Of a stretch of DNA of 64,000 nucleotides, positions 1 to 7,914 are shown one piece after another. A program made the translations under genes and the position numbers. Source of the stretch: Gemmatimonadaceae bacterium (GTDB taxonomy: Bacteria; Gemmatimonadota; Gemmatimonadetes; Gemmatimonadales; Gemmatimonadaceae); the NCBI GenBank assembly GCA_025934775.1, contig JAICWO010000006.1, positions 62,001 through 126,000 on the forward strand, written 5' to 3'. Under the pieces are notes generated by a model, which saw only the letters and a program-made list of their open reading frames with translations, searched no databases and was not told the DNA's origin. Position 1 is the first letter of the stretch. Every line of letters starts with the position of its first letter.

Positions 1-230
1 GTCGTCCCGTCGGCCGACTCGCCCTCGCTCCGCCACCAGCCGCCGGGACGCACGTCGCCCGTCCACCGCGTCACGCGGTACGTCTCGGGGGACCCCCACC
101 AGCTCGCGATCTCATCCGAGCAAATCGCGCGAAAGACGCGTTCGGGGGCCGCGGCGATCTCCACGGAGGCGAGGATCACTCCACTCGTCAAATCCGCCAC
201 GGCTCGCGCCGAGCGCAGCTGACTCGGCAT
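1..230 (-). CDS. SRPBCC/AHSA1-family protein (partial, 3' end outside window)
   Basis: Only the first 76 codons are inside the window. The N-terminal part reads as an AHSA1/polyketide-cyclase-like fold: a strand with VEIAAAPERVFRAI, then the Trp-rich segment WWGSPETYRVTRWTGDV and PGGWWRSEGE. Proteins of this family bind small hydrophobic ligands in a helix-grip cavity; the ligand here cannot be guessed. The ATG at 230-228 overlaps the TGA of the upstream ArsR gene by one base (TGATG), so the two are co-transcribed and probably translationally coupled. ArsR plus AHSA1 pairs are a common bacterial arrangement. The start follows from that overlap; the C-terminus is not visible. Confidence 0.8.
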   Translation of the reverse strand, partial: MPSQLRSARAVADLTSGVILASVEIAAAPERVFRAICSDEIASWWGSPETYRVTRWTGDVRPGGWWRSEGESADGT

Positions 231-550
231 CACCGCTCCTCCAGCCGCCGCTTGAGGTTGTCGAGACTCGTGACCCAGAACGCGCGGTAGCCTTCGATCC
301 AACCGACCACGCGTTGAAGCGGCACGGGATCGAGTTGGTACACGCGCTCGCGCCCGACGCGCGTCTCCCGCACCAGCCGCGCTTCGCGCAGCACTCTGAG
401 ATGTTTGGAGATGGCCGGGCGGCTCTGCTCGAATTCGTCAGCGAGCGCGTTCACCGGCGCGCTGCCGCCGCGGAGCCGATCGAGAATGGCGCGCCGCGTC
501 GGATCGGCGATCGCCCGGAAGACATCGGTGCTCGCTGCAATGCGTCCCAT
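230..550 (-). CDS. ArsR-family winged-helix transcriptional regulator
   Basis: A 106-residue ArsR/SmtB-type repressor. The winged helix-turn-helix is clear: FRAIADPTRRAILDRL, then a recognition helix in EFEQSRPAISKHLRVLREARLV and a wing RVGRERVYQLDP. No Cys-rich metal site of the ArsR/SmtB sensors is present, so it probably belongs to the non-metal subgroup that travels with AHSA1 proteins. It is first in an operon with the SRPBCC gene (one-base stop/start overlap). A palindrome-like GTAACC-N4-GGTCAC lies 5 bases upstream of its start codon and a near-identical, better palindrome lies before the divergent gene at 672, suggesting autoregulation and control of both operons. Confidence 0.92.
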   Translation of the reverse strand: MGRIAASTDVFRAIADPTRRAILDRLRGGSAPVNALADEFEQSRPAISKHLRVLREARLVRETRVGRERVYQLDPVPLQRVVGWIEGYRAFWVTSLDNLKRRLEER

Positions 551-554
551 TCTC

Positions 555-570
555 GTAACCTATCGGTCAC
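555..570. promoter_or_regulatory. Putative ArsR operator 1 (arsR side)
   Basis: GTAACCTATCGGTCAC, an imperfect palindrome (GTAACC/GGTCAC, spacer TATC), ends 5 bases before the arsR start codon. It matches the stronger copy at 628-649 in the same intergenic region (GTAACC-N-ATCGGT-N-ACT shared). It probably overlaps the arsR ribosome-binding region or transcription start. Assignment to this ArsR is inferred from position. Confidence 0.6.
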
Positions 571-627
571 TGCAAGGTCCAATAACGCGCGGCTGGCGAC
601 TTGACTTCGGAAGCGAGGCTCATAATT

Positions 628-649
628 TGAGTAACCAATCGGTTACTCA
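628..649. promoter_or_regulatory. Putative ArsR operator 2 (perfect 9-bp inverted repeat)
   Basis: Arms TGAGTAACC (628-636) and GGTTACTCA (641-649) are perfectly complementary around the spacer AATC. A possible -35 TTGACT (601-606) and an AT-rich CATAATTT (621-628) lie immediately upstream, although their spacing (14-15 bp) is short. The site lies 22 bases before the ATG at 672. Being nearly identical to the arsR-side copy at 555-570 makes it a strong candidate operator. Confidence 0.65.
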
Positions 650-671
650 TTCTCACTCCAGTGAGGCCCGT

Positions 672-1115
672 ATGCGCGCACCGCCGGCCTACCGCGCCGC
701 CGCAATCCTTCTTCTCTTATTCGCACTCGGTCATACGCTCGGATTCAACCGCGTCGATCCTCGCTGGGGAGTGACGGCGCCGATCGCGGCGCTGCAGTCG
801 ATTCGCTTCACCGCCCAGGGGACGGCCGCGCGCACGTACTGGGGCTTCTATCTCGGCTTCGGCTACTTCTGCTCGGTGCTCATGCTGTTCGCCGCCGCGC
901 TGGCGTGGCAGTTCAGCAGCCTCCCGACTGACGTGCTGCGTCGCCTCCAGTTGATCGAGTGGTCGTTCGTCGTGGTGTTTCTCGCGATCACCATACTCAC
1001 GTGGCGGTTCTTCTTTACCGCGCCTATCGTTTTCGCCACGCTGATCACCGTGAGCCTCACGGCCGGCGCGTGGCGGGCGCGCGTCGATCGGCCAACCGAG
1101 CGAGGCAGCCGATGA
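672..1115 (+). CDS. Small integral membrane protein (LIC_13387-like)
   Basis: 147 residues with about four hydrophobic segments: residues 5-20 (AAAILLLLFALGHTLGF), 60-85 (FYLGFGYFCSVLMLFAAALAW), 98-115 and 120-138. It resembles the small uncharacterised membrane proteins often found beside ArsR regulators. The ATG at 672 is chosen because the reading frame becomes hydrophobic there and the start lies just after the operator at 628-649; the open frame upstream is antisense to arsR. Its stop overlaps the start of the next gene (ATGA), so the two form an operon. Function unknown; the shared palindromes suggest that the divergent ArsR controls it. Confidence 0.8.
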   Translation: MRAPPAYRAAAILLLLFALGHTLGFNRVDPRWGVTAPIAALQSIRFTAQGTAARTYWGFYLGFGYFCSVLMLFAAALAWQFSSLPTDVLRRLQLIEWSFVVVFLAITILTWRFFFTAPIVFATLITVSLTAGAWRARVDRPTERGSR

Positions 1116-1444
1116 TCGACATCAGCGACGAACAAATGCACGCCATTCGAGCCTCGAGCCGCCCGTATACGCTCGTCGTGCTCGGGGCGGGTCCGAATTA
1201 TCGAATGGACGGTGCGCGCGCGATCGTGTGGGAACACGTCCGCCGCTGCTTCGCGCTGCGTGCGGAGGGTGTGATGCCGCTCATTTTTCCCGTCGGCGTG
1301 GACGGCCTCGCGGGCATCTGCATTCTCACCGTCGGCCGCGACGAGGCGCAGCGGCTGATGGCGGACGATCCCGGTGTGGCGGCGGGGATCTTTACCCTCG
1401 ACGTCTACGACACGCGGGGAACTCCCGGCTCCGCCCTCCCGTGA
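1112..1444 (+). CDS. YCII-related (dimeric alpha-beta barrel) protein
   Basis: 110 residues. The body YTLVVLGAGPNYRM...VWEHVRRCFALRAEGVMPLIFPVG...GICILTVGRDEAQRLMADDPGVAAGIFTLDVYD follows the YCII-like plan: strand, helix after a W-H pair, then the 'A..L...DP' segment before the last strand. Members of this fold are small dimeric proteins with mostly unknown roles. The ATG at 1112 overlaps the upstream stop (ATGA), giving translational coupling to the membrane protein. YCII, AHSA1 and ArsR genes co-occur widely, which supports one ArsR-controlled unit here. Confidence 0.82.
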   Translation: MIDISDEQMHAIRASSRPYTLVVLGAGPNYRMDGARAIVWEHVRRCFALRAEGVMPLIFPVGVDGLAGICILTVGRDEAQRLMADDPGVAAGIFTLDVYDTRGTPGSALP

Positions 1445-1473
1445 TGAGCGTTCGCGAATCGTGCATCGCGCCG

Positions 1474-3705
1474 TCAGCGCGATGAAGTCGTCGTCGCCGC
1501 CGCGGCGGTGGCCTTGTCGAAGTGCGTCCGGAACCAGCCGAAGATCCGCGACCAGTGGTCCTGGAATTCGTCGGGTGTGCCCGCGCGGCCGGCGCCGTGG
1601 CCGGCGTGCGCGTACTGCACCCACACCGCTTCCTTCCCGAGGCGGCGGAGCGCGTAGTACATCTCGCGCTCGTTGGTGTCGGGTACGTTCCAGTCGTCGC
1701 GGCCGGTGAGCATCAAGAGCGGCGTCGTGATGCGATCGGCGTAGAAGATCGCCGAGTGCTGGATGTACTTCATCGGCGCCTGCCACAGCGTGGCGCCGAG
1801 GCGGTCCTGCCCGTTCTCGGCCGCGCTGTAGTTGCGCGTGCCGATGCGCGGGCTGTCGCCGAGGAAGGAGATGATGTCGACCTTGCCGGAGATATTCACC
1901 GCGGCCTTGAAGCGATCGGTCTGCTCGATGAGCAGGTTCGCGGCGTAGCCGCCGTAGCTCTGCCCCTCGACGCCGAGCTTCGTGCCGTCGACGAGCCCGC
2001 GCTCCTCGAGGCTGTTGATGCCGTCCGTGACGCCCTTGACCCACGCCTCGCCGGGGTAGCCGATGTGCAGGTCGACGCTGGGATGGAACACGAACCATCC
2101 CTGCGCCGCGAGCAAGTTCATGTTTTCGTTATATCCATTGTCGAAAAACGTCTCGTACACCTCGGCGACCAGCGGATACTTCTTGCCGGCCTGATAGCCG
2201 TACGGGTAGTACAGTACGCCGTACAGCTTCTTCCCATCCACGTCGAGGTAGCTCACAAGCTCCGAGTGCGTGAGCGCGACGCCGGCGAGCTGCGGATTGA
2301 GGCTGGTGAGCGCGTGCACGCCGGAGAAGTTCTCGCCGGCGGCGTACACCTCGTTGGGCCGATCGCCGTCCGAGCGCTCGAAGACGAAGCGCGATCCGTC
2401 GCCGGAGACGTGCCACGACGCGTACACGTTCGCGTCGCTCGCCAGCGGCGTGGCCTGCTTGCTCTCGAGATCGTACCGCTCGAGGCCGCGGGCCCAGTGG
2501 TCCTTGGCCGAGGTGGCGACGAAGAGCGAGCGGCCGTCCTTGCTCCAGCTCTCGAACGTTCGCGTCGGGCGAGCGGCGGTGTCGGACTCGAACGCGTACG
2601 CGGTGGAGATGGCGCCGGTGCGCGGATCGAGCAGATGCCAGCCGTCGCGCGTACTCACGAGCAGCGCGCCGCCATCCGGTCGCCACGCGACGATGGCGTA
2701 CGACGTACGCGCGGTGTCGCCCCGTGTTGCCGGGCCGCGGTAGCGCGCCGTGAGGTTGCGCGCGCTGTCCTCGTTCACGTACCGCACGAAGACGTTGCCG
2801 CGATCTTCATACGCGAACGCGCTGCCGTCCTCATTCCACTTTGCTGATAGTCGTCGGTCGACCGGCTTGAGCAGCGTGTCGATCTTGCCGCTCGCGACGT
2901 CCACGCGGTACACGCCGGACGCCGTGCCCGACCGGTTGTCGTACGACGTCTTCTTCGGCACCGACGTGGCGAAGACGATGTGCGACCCGTCGGCCGTGAA
3001 CTGCGGCGCGCGCATGTCGACTTCGCCGCCGAGCTCGTGCACGGCGCCGTCGGCGAGATTCACCACCGCGGGAATCTGCCGATTGTTGACGTTCCTGACG
3101 CTGTCCCATGCGAGGAACGGCTCGCTCGCGTTCTGCACGACGATCTCGCCCTCGGTGATGTGGAGGAACGCGGCGCGTGCGCCGGCGGCCCAACCGTTCG
3201 GCCGGAGCGCGACGAGCACCGATTTTCCGTCCGGCGCCCAGACGAGCGGTGAGTTGGAGGCGACCGCCTTGGTCGTCGCGAGCGCCACCGTGCGCACGCG
3301 ATTCGATGCGACGTCGTCGACGTCGAGCGTGTAGTCGTCGCCTTTTCGCAGGAGAAAGGCGAGCTTCGATCCGTCCTTCGAGAACGCGGCGCCGCGTGCG
3401 TCGACCTTGCCCGGGAGAATGGCGCGCGTTCGGCCGCTCGTCGCGTCGATCAGCTCGAGCTCACCGGGCTGCGGTGCGACGTAGGTGGGATCGCCGTAAC
3501 GCGATGCGTCGACGCCGAGTCCGTCGCGTCGCACGTGGACCGAGAGCGCGAGCCAGTGTCCGTCCTTTGAGACGTCCTCGATGCGCGCCGTGCGGACGCC
3601 GAGTGCATCGTCGATGGTGAACGGACGTGGGGTCGGGTTTTGAGCGAGAGCCGGAAGCGCGGTGAGGACGAGACTCGCGCCGGCGAGGCGAAGAAGGCGA
3701 GACAT
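1474..3705 (-). CDS. Secreted S9-family serine peptidase (prolyl oligopeptidase type)
   Basis: 743 residues from the ATG at 3705, which begins a good signal peptide (MSRLLRLAGASLVLTALPALAQ); an upstream in-frame ATG at 3774 would precede it without a signal and is less likely. A beta-propeller-like region (residues ~30-430) with WAPDGKS and FSKDGSK-type blades is followed by an alpha/beta hydrolase domain. The nucleophile is S583 in GQSYGGY, the acid probably D671 in GRDDWNVP and the base H703 in HAGHGAG, so the triad is complete. It should cleave oligopeptides in the periplasm. It is monocistronic and divergent from the ADOP permease at 3825. Family assignment is firm; substrate is unknown. 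Confidence 0.93.
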   Translation of the reverse strand: MSRLLRLAGASLVLTALPALAQNPTPRPFTIDDALGVRTARIEDVSKDGHWLALSVHVRRDGLGVDASRYGDPTYVAPQPGELELIDATSGRTRAILPGKVDARGAAFSKDGSKLAFLLRKGDDYTLDVDDVASNRVRTVALATTKAVASNSPLVWAPDGKSVLVALRPNGWAAGARAAFLHITEGEIVVQNASEPFLAWDSVRNVNNRQIPAVVNLADGAVHELGGEVDMRAPQFTADGSHIVFATSVPKKTSYDNRSGTASGVYRVDVASGKIDTLLKPVDRRLSAKWNEDGSAFAYEDRGNVFVRYVNEDSARNLTARYRGPATRGDTARTSYAIVAWRPDGGALLVSTRDGWHLLDPRTGAISTAYAFESDTAARPTRTFESWSKDGRSLFVATSAKDHWARGLERYDLESKQATPLASDANVYASWHVSGDGSRFVFERSDGDRPNEVYAAGENFSGVHALTSLNPQLAGVALTHSELVSYLDVDGKKLYGVLYYPYGYQAGKKYPLVAEVYETFFDNGYNENMNLLAAQGWFVFHPSVDLHIGYPGEAWVKGVTDGINSLEERGLVDGTKLGVEGQSYGGYAANLLIEQTDRFKAAVNISGKVDIISFLGDSPRIGTRNYSAAENGQDRLGATLWQAPMKYIQHSAIFYADRITTPLLMLTGRDDWNVPDTNEREMYYALRRLGKEAVWVQYAHAGHGAGRAGTPDEFQDHWSRIFGWFRTHFDKATAAAATTTSSR

Positions 3706-3788
3706 GGCGACTGGGCGAGAGAAGATGACCGCGGGAGCGACCAAGAGTATGCCGAAGGGGATCAGCCGCCGCAAACGCCTTCGAATGC

Positions 3789-3818
3789 TCCAACCCTCTC
3801 GCGTACCCGGTTGTCCAA
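3789..3818 (+). promoter_or_regulatory. ECF-like promoter for the ADOP gene at 3825
   Basis: TCCAACCCTCT (3789-3799), 12 bases, then TGTCCAA (3812-3818). The same two boxes with the same 12-base gap stand before the ADOP gene at 39626 (39568-39597). CAACCC as -35 and GTCCAA as -10, 16 bp apart, resemble ECF sigma-factor promoters (AACC.../GTC). The -10 box ends only 6 bases before the ATG at 3825, so the message may be leaderless. Which sigma factor is involved is not known; none is encoded in the window. Confidence 0.6.
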
Positions 3819-3824
3819 CCCCGC

Positions 3825-6320
3825 ATGCGCAACCTCCGACTCGCCTTCCGCACGCTCGCCAAGACGCCGTTCGTCACCGCGATCGCGATTCTCTCGCTCG
3901 CGCTGGGCATTGGTGCCAACGCCGCGATCTATTCGCTATTCAACGAGTTGCTCCGAGCGCCGCTTCCGGTGCCGCATCCCGAGCAGCTCGTGAACTTTGG
4001 CGGCAACACGCCGTCGCCGGGCTCGCATCAGACCGGGCTCGCGGGCGGCGACAGCAAGTGGGTGTTCAGCTACCCGATGCTGCGCGATCTCGAGGCGCAT
4101 CCGGGTCCGTTCACCGGCATCGCGGGCCATTTCAGCTTCGGCGCGAACATCAGCTACCATGGCGCGACGCTCAACGAGAGCGGCGAGCTCGTCTCCGGCT
4201 CGTACTTCCCGGTGCTCGGCGTCAAGCCGGCGCTCGGGCGCCTGTTCGGCGTCGACGACGACAAGGTGATCGGCGGACGTTCGGTCGTCGTCGTGAGTCA
4301 TGGATTCTGGCAAACGCAGCTCGGCGCGGATCCGGCGATCGTCGGCCAGACGATCACGATCGACGGCAAACCGTTCACCGTGATCGGCGTCGCGCAGGAT
4401 GGATTCGAGGGGACGACTCTCGGTGACCGGCCGGCCCTCTTCGTCCCGCTCAGCATGCGCAGTACGCTCTCGCCCTGGTTCAACGGCTACACCGACCGCA
4501 CGCGCTATTGGATCTACGTCTTTGGCCGCATGAAGCCTGGCGTGACGATGGAGCAGGCGCAGGCGACGATCAACGTGTTCTATCACAATGTGATCAACGC
4601 GGTGGAAGTGCCGCTCCAGCACGATGTGAGCGAGAACGTGATGGGGCGCTTCAGAACGAAGAAGCTCGAGCTCACCGACGGCCGCCGCGGTGCGAGCGAT
4701 CTGCACCAGAGCACGCAGATGCCGCTCGAGCTGTTGTTCGGCATCACCGGCTTCGTGCTGCTCATCGCGTGCGCGAACATCGCGAACCTGTTGCTCGCGC
4801 GCGCCGCCAACCGCTCGCTCGAGATGGCGGTGCGCCTCTCGCTCGGCGCCACGCGGCGGCAACTCGTCACGCAGCTCCTCTCGGAGTCGGTGCTGCTCGC
4901 GCTGCTCGGCGGCCTCGCGGGACTTGCCGTCGCGTGGGCGACGCTGCACGCCATCGTGCTGCTGCTGCCCGCCGACGTGGCGTCGACGCTCTCGTTCGGC
5001 TTGAGCTCGAGCGCGATCGCGTTCGCGGGACTCTTGTCGATGGGCACGGGCCTCGCATTCGGCCTCCTTCCCGCGCTGCAGAGCACGCGCCCCGATCTCG
5101 TTTCCGCGCTGCGCGACGGCTCGGGGAAGACCTCGGCGACCCGATCGGCGGCGCGGTTCCGTACCTCGCTCGTCACGGCGCAGATCGCGCTCTCCATGGC
5201 GCTCCTCGTGCCGGCGGGGCTCTTCATTCGAAGTCTCCAAAACGTGAGCCGGGTGAAGCTCGGTGTCGACATCGACAACGTGATCACGTTCGCGGTGTCG
5301 CCGTCGCTCAACGGCTTGTCGGGACCTGCCTCGCAGCAGCGGTTCGCGTCGATCGAACGCGAGGTCGGCGCGATACCGGGCGTCACCGCCATCGCGGCGA
5401 CGCAGGTGCCGCTCCTCGCGGGAAACAACTGGGACAACGGCATGAACGTGCAGGGCTTTCCGCACACGCTCGATACCGACATGGACGCGTACTACAACGC
5501 GGTGAGTCCGGGCTACTTCCACATCATGGGCGAGGACCTCGTCGCCGGCCGCGAGTTTACCGCGGGCGACGCGGTGGGTTCGCCGCGCGTGGCGGTCGTC
5601 AACGAGGCGTTCGTGAAGAAGTTCCGACTCGGCAACACCGCCGTGGGCAAGATGGTCGGCATCGGCAAGGACAGCCTCACGCACGTGATCATCGGCGTCG
5701 TGAAGGACGCGAAGTACAGCGGCGTGAAGCAGAAGGATCGCCCCGTGTACTTCCAGCCGTACAAGCAGGACTCCAGTGTGGGCAACTTGAACTTCTACGT
5801 GCGGAGCGCGCTGCCGCCCGACGTGCTGATGCCGCAAGTGCGCGCGGCGGTGAGGCGCGTCGACGCCAACCTGCCGATCGAGGGACTCAAGTCGATGCCG
5901 CAGCAGGTGCGCGACAACGTCTACCTCGATCGCATGATCAGCATGCTCTCGGCGGCGTTTGCGGTGTTGGCGACGCTGCTCGCCGCAATCGGCCTTTACG
6001 GCGTGCTCGCGTACTCCGTCGTCCAGCGCACGAAGGAGATCGGCGTGCGCATGGCGCTCGGCGCGAATTCATCGGCCATTCTCGGAATGGTGCTGCGCCA
6101 CGTGGTGGTGATGACGGTCGTTGGCGCGGTGATCGGGGCGGCGGCCGCGTACGTGATCGGCCGCGGCGCGCAGTCGCTGCTCTTCGGCGTGAACGGGCGC
6201 GATCCGCTGGTAATGGTGAGCGCCGCGATGCTGCTCGCGCTCGTCGCGCTCGCCGCGGGCGCGGTGCCGGCCGTCAAAGCCTCGCGACTCGATCCGGTGC
6301 GCGCCCTGAAGTACGAATGA
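3825..6320 (+). CDS. ADOP-type ABC transporter permease (no prefix domain)
   Basis: 831 residues with two complete MacB/FtsX permease units in one chain. TM1 at ~17-40 carries [18 protein letters not shown] and is followed by PHPEQLV; the first extracytoplasmic MacB-PCD domain is ~50-290; TM2-4 are ~300-420 (FVLLIACANIANLLLARA); a second TM/PCD/TM set fills ~440-831, ending RLDPVRALKYE. No ATPase is encoded nearby, so whether it works with a distant ATPase or as a mechanical/signalling protein is open. Unlike five other copies in the window, it starts directly at TM1, lacking the ~80-residue cytosolic prefix, and has no PadR gene; instead it has an ECF-like promoter. Confidence 0.9.
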   Translation: MRNLRLAFRTLAKTPFVTAIAILSLALGIGANAAIYSLFNELLRAPLPVPHPEQLVNFGGNTPSPGSHQTGLAGGDSKWVFSYPMLRDLEAHPGPFTGIAGHFSFGANISYHGATLNESGELVSGSYFPVLGVKPALGRLFGVDDDKVIGGRSVVVVSHGFWQTQLGADPAIVGQTITIDGKPFTVIGVAQDGFEGTTLGDRPALFVPLSMRSTLSPWFNGYTDRTRYWIYVFGRMKPGVTMEQAQATINVFYHNVINAVEVPLQHDVSENVMGRFRTKKLELTDGRRGASDLHQSTQMPLELLFGITGFVLLIACANIANLLLARAANRSLEMAVRLSLGATRRQLVTQLLSESVLLALLGGLAGLAVAWATLHAIVLLLPADVASTLSFGLSSSAIAFAGLLSMGTGLAFGLLPALQSTRPDLVSALRDGSGKTSATRSAARFRTSLVTAQIALSMALLVPAGLFIRSLQNVSRVKLGVDIDNVITFAVSPSLNGLSGPASQQRFASIEREVGAIPGVTAIAATQVPLLAGNNWDNGMNVQGFPHTLDTDMDAYYNAVSPGYFHIMGEDLVAGREFTAGDAVGSPRVAVVNEAFVKKFRLGNTAVGKMVGIGKDSLTHVIIGVVKDAKYSGVKQKDRPVYFQPYKQDSSVGNLNFYVRSALPPDVLMPQVRAAVRRVDANLPIEGLKSMPQQVRDNVYLDRMISMLSAAFAVLATLLAAIGLYGVLAYSVVQRTKEIGVRMALGANSSAILGMVLRHVVVMTVVGAVIGAAAAYVIGRGAQSLLFGVNGRDPLVMVSAAMLLALVALAAGAVPAVKASRLDPVRALKYE

Positions 6321-6331
6321 TGATCTGCTGA

Positions 6332-7549
6332 TTACGCGACCGGCTTCGCCCGGCGCAAGCGCAGCGTGAAGGTGGAACCCTTGCCCGGCTCGCTCGACGC
6401 GAGCACGTCGCCGCCCATGCCGCGCGCGAGGCCGCGGCTGATCGCCAGCCCCAGTCCGGTGCCCTCTGCGGAACGCGTGAGCTTCTGATCCGCCTGGACG
6501 AACGGCTCGAAGATTCGTTCGAGAAACTCCGGCCGGATGCCGCGCCCCGTGTCGACGACCTGGATGTCGAGCCATTCGTCGAGCGTGGCGCAGTGCACCG
6601 TGATCCGGCCGCGCTCCGTGAACTTGGCCGCGTTGGAGAGGAGATTGATCATGATCTGCTCGACCTTCTCGATATCGGCGCGCGCGATGGCGTGGCTGCC
6701 GCACGCGATGAACTCGTAGGCGAGCCCCTTGGTCTCGAGCGCGGGTGCGATGTACGCCTCGAGCGTGTGGAGCAGGTCATCGATCCGCACGTCGGTGATG
6801 CGGTACTCGAGTCGTCCCGATTCCAGTTTGGCCAGATCGAGCACGTCGTCGATCAGCCTGAGCAGGAGCTGCTGATTCGCCCTGATGCGAACGAGATCGC
6901 TGCGCTGCTGCGCCGTCAGCGGGCCGCGCAGCTCCATGGTCATGAGCTCCACGTAGCCGGCGATCGCGTTGAGGGGCGTGCGGAGCTCGTGGCTCATCGT
7001 GCGAAGAAAAATGCTCTTCGCGTGGCTCGCCTCTTCGGCCGAAAGCTGCGCGTTGCGAGAATGGTCGATCTGCTGTTCGAGCTCGATGGCCTGTTCCTGC
7101 AACTGCTCCGCGAGCTCGCGTTCGGCGCGGCGCAGCCGGTTCGCTTCGGTGATGTCGCGCGCGATCTTGGCCGCGCCGACGATCTGTCCGTCGCGATCGC
7201 GGATCGGCGAGACGCTGAGCGAGATGTCGATCCGGCCACCGCCTTTCCGAAGCCGCACCGTCTCGAAGTTGTTGATCCGCTCGCCGCGCGCGAGGCGCGA
7301 CACGATCTCGCGCTCTTCACTGTGACACTCGGGCGGAATCAGCGTGAGCACGGAGCGCCCGACGATCTCGTCGGCGGTGTAGCCGAAAATCCGGCTGGCG
7401 CCGGCGTTCCAGCTTCGGATCACGCTGTCGAGCGTCTTGCCGATGATCGCGTCCTCGGACGACTCGACGATCGCAGCGAGCCAGCGTTCGGGTTCACGGG
7501 ACCAGAATTCGGGACGAGGCGCACGAGGGTCGTCCGGCGAGGGCAGCAT
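6332..7549 (-). CDS. PAS-domain sensor histidine kinase (soluble, orphan)
   Basis: 405 residues from the ATG at 7549; an in-frame ATG at 7621 would add 24 low-complexity basic residues. One PAS domain (~20-145: SSEDAIIGKTLDSVIRSWNAGASRIFGYTADEIVG) is followed by a coiled-coil linker, a HisKA domain with phospho-acceptor H187 (MSHELRTPLNAIAGY) and an HATPase_c domain with the N box (INLLSNAAKF), G1 (DTGRGI) and G2 (GTGLGLAI). No membrane segment is seen, so it acts in the cytoplasm. No response regulator is adjacent. It resembles the C-terminal half of the kinase at 46338, which has two PAS domains. Confidence 0.92.
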   Translation of the reverse strand: MLPSPDDPRAPRPEFWSREPERWLAAIVESSEDAIIGKTLDSVIRSWNAGASRIFGYTADEIVGRSVLTLIPPECHSEEREIVSRLARGERINNFETVRLRKGGGRIDISLSVSPIRDRDGQIVGAAKIARDITEANRLRRAERELAEQLQEQAIELEQQIDHSRNAQLSAEEASHAKSIFLRTMSHELRTPLNAIAGYVELMTMELRGPLTAQQRSDLVRIRANQQLLLRLIDDVLDLAKLESGRLEYRITDVRIDDLLHTLEAYIAPALETKGLAYEFIACGSHAIARADIEKVEQIMINLLSNAAKFTERGRITVHCATLDEWLDIQVVDTGRGIRPEFLERIFEPFVQADQKLTRSAEGTGLGLAISRGLARGMGGDVLASSEPGKGSTFTLRLRRAKPVA

Positions 7550-7656
7550 GCGTCGGCGGGGACTGCGAGAGTGTTCTAGAGATCGACGATCGGGATGCCA
7601 CGCAATCTGCGCCGGGAGCATGGATGCACAAGGCCCGATTGGCCGTGCGCGGTGGT

Positions 7657-7789
7657 CGGTGGGGCCCGTGCCACGGCTACGGGATCGTGCAGCTCATCCG
7701 GTCGCAGTCGAACAACGTGCTCCAGGTGGGAGCGGTTGACCGAAGCCATCGCCGGTCTCATGACGGCGCCGGCCGCGGAGGGGGCATGA
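7657..7789 (+). pseudogene. Remnant of a PadR regulator gene
   Basis: Frame 1 at 7657-7728 reads RWGPCHGYGIVQLIRSQSNN-VLQV, matching RWGPRHGYGIAQMIR...ALQV of the intact PadR at 31773. At 7727 the reading shifts by one frame into WERLTEAIAGLMTAPAAEGA and a stop, matching the C-terminal WERLSRVIAGLM of the same protein. About 45 codons (wing and dimerisation helix start) are missing at the junction and the N-terminal helix is unrecognisable. The gene is dead by internal deletion with a frame change. It is on the plus strand, tail-to-tail with the ADOP gene at 7915. Confidence 0.75.
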
Positions 7790-7830
7790 GTATTCTCCAA
7801 TGGCTGCCGCATCGCGCTCGGCATCGGCGC

Positions 7831-7905
7831 GACGAGATGCAGACAATCAACGCGGCGCTCCCGGTGTTCGACCCGAAGGTGGTCGATCATGCCGTGGCGG
7901 CGTCG
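7831..7905 (+). pseudogene. Short remnant of an ADOP permease, downstream of the PadR remnant
   Basis: In the plus-strand frame, 7831-7905 reads DEMQTINAALPVFDPKVVDH-AVAAS. This resembles the segment of ADOP permeases before the second FtsX unit (compare AIHAVDPEQPIASIASMD in the copy at 32126 and [17 protein letters not shown] in the copy at 50552). It lies in the order expected for a PadR-ADOP pair, after the broken PadR. It is interpreted as what is left of a roughly 3-kb unit. The match is short, so this is less certain than the PadR remnant. Nothing else recognisable was seen between 7550 and 7914. Confidence 0.45.
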
Positions 7906-7914
7906 CCAGCCCGT

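Noticed and set aside
3936-5837. 633-codon open frame antisense to the ADOP at 3825
   Set aside because: Extremely Arg/His-rich with no domain; such long antisense frames are expected in very high-GC coding DNA. The sense frame has clear FtsX/MacB domains.
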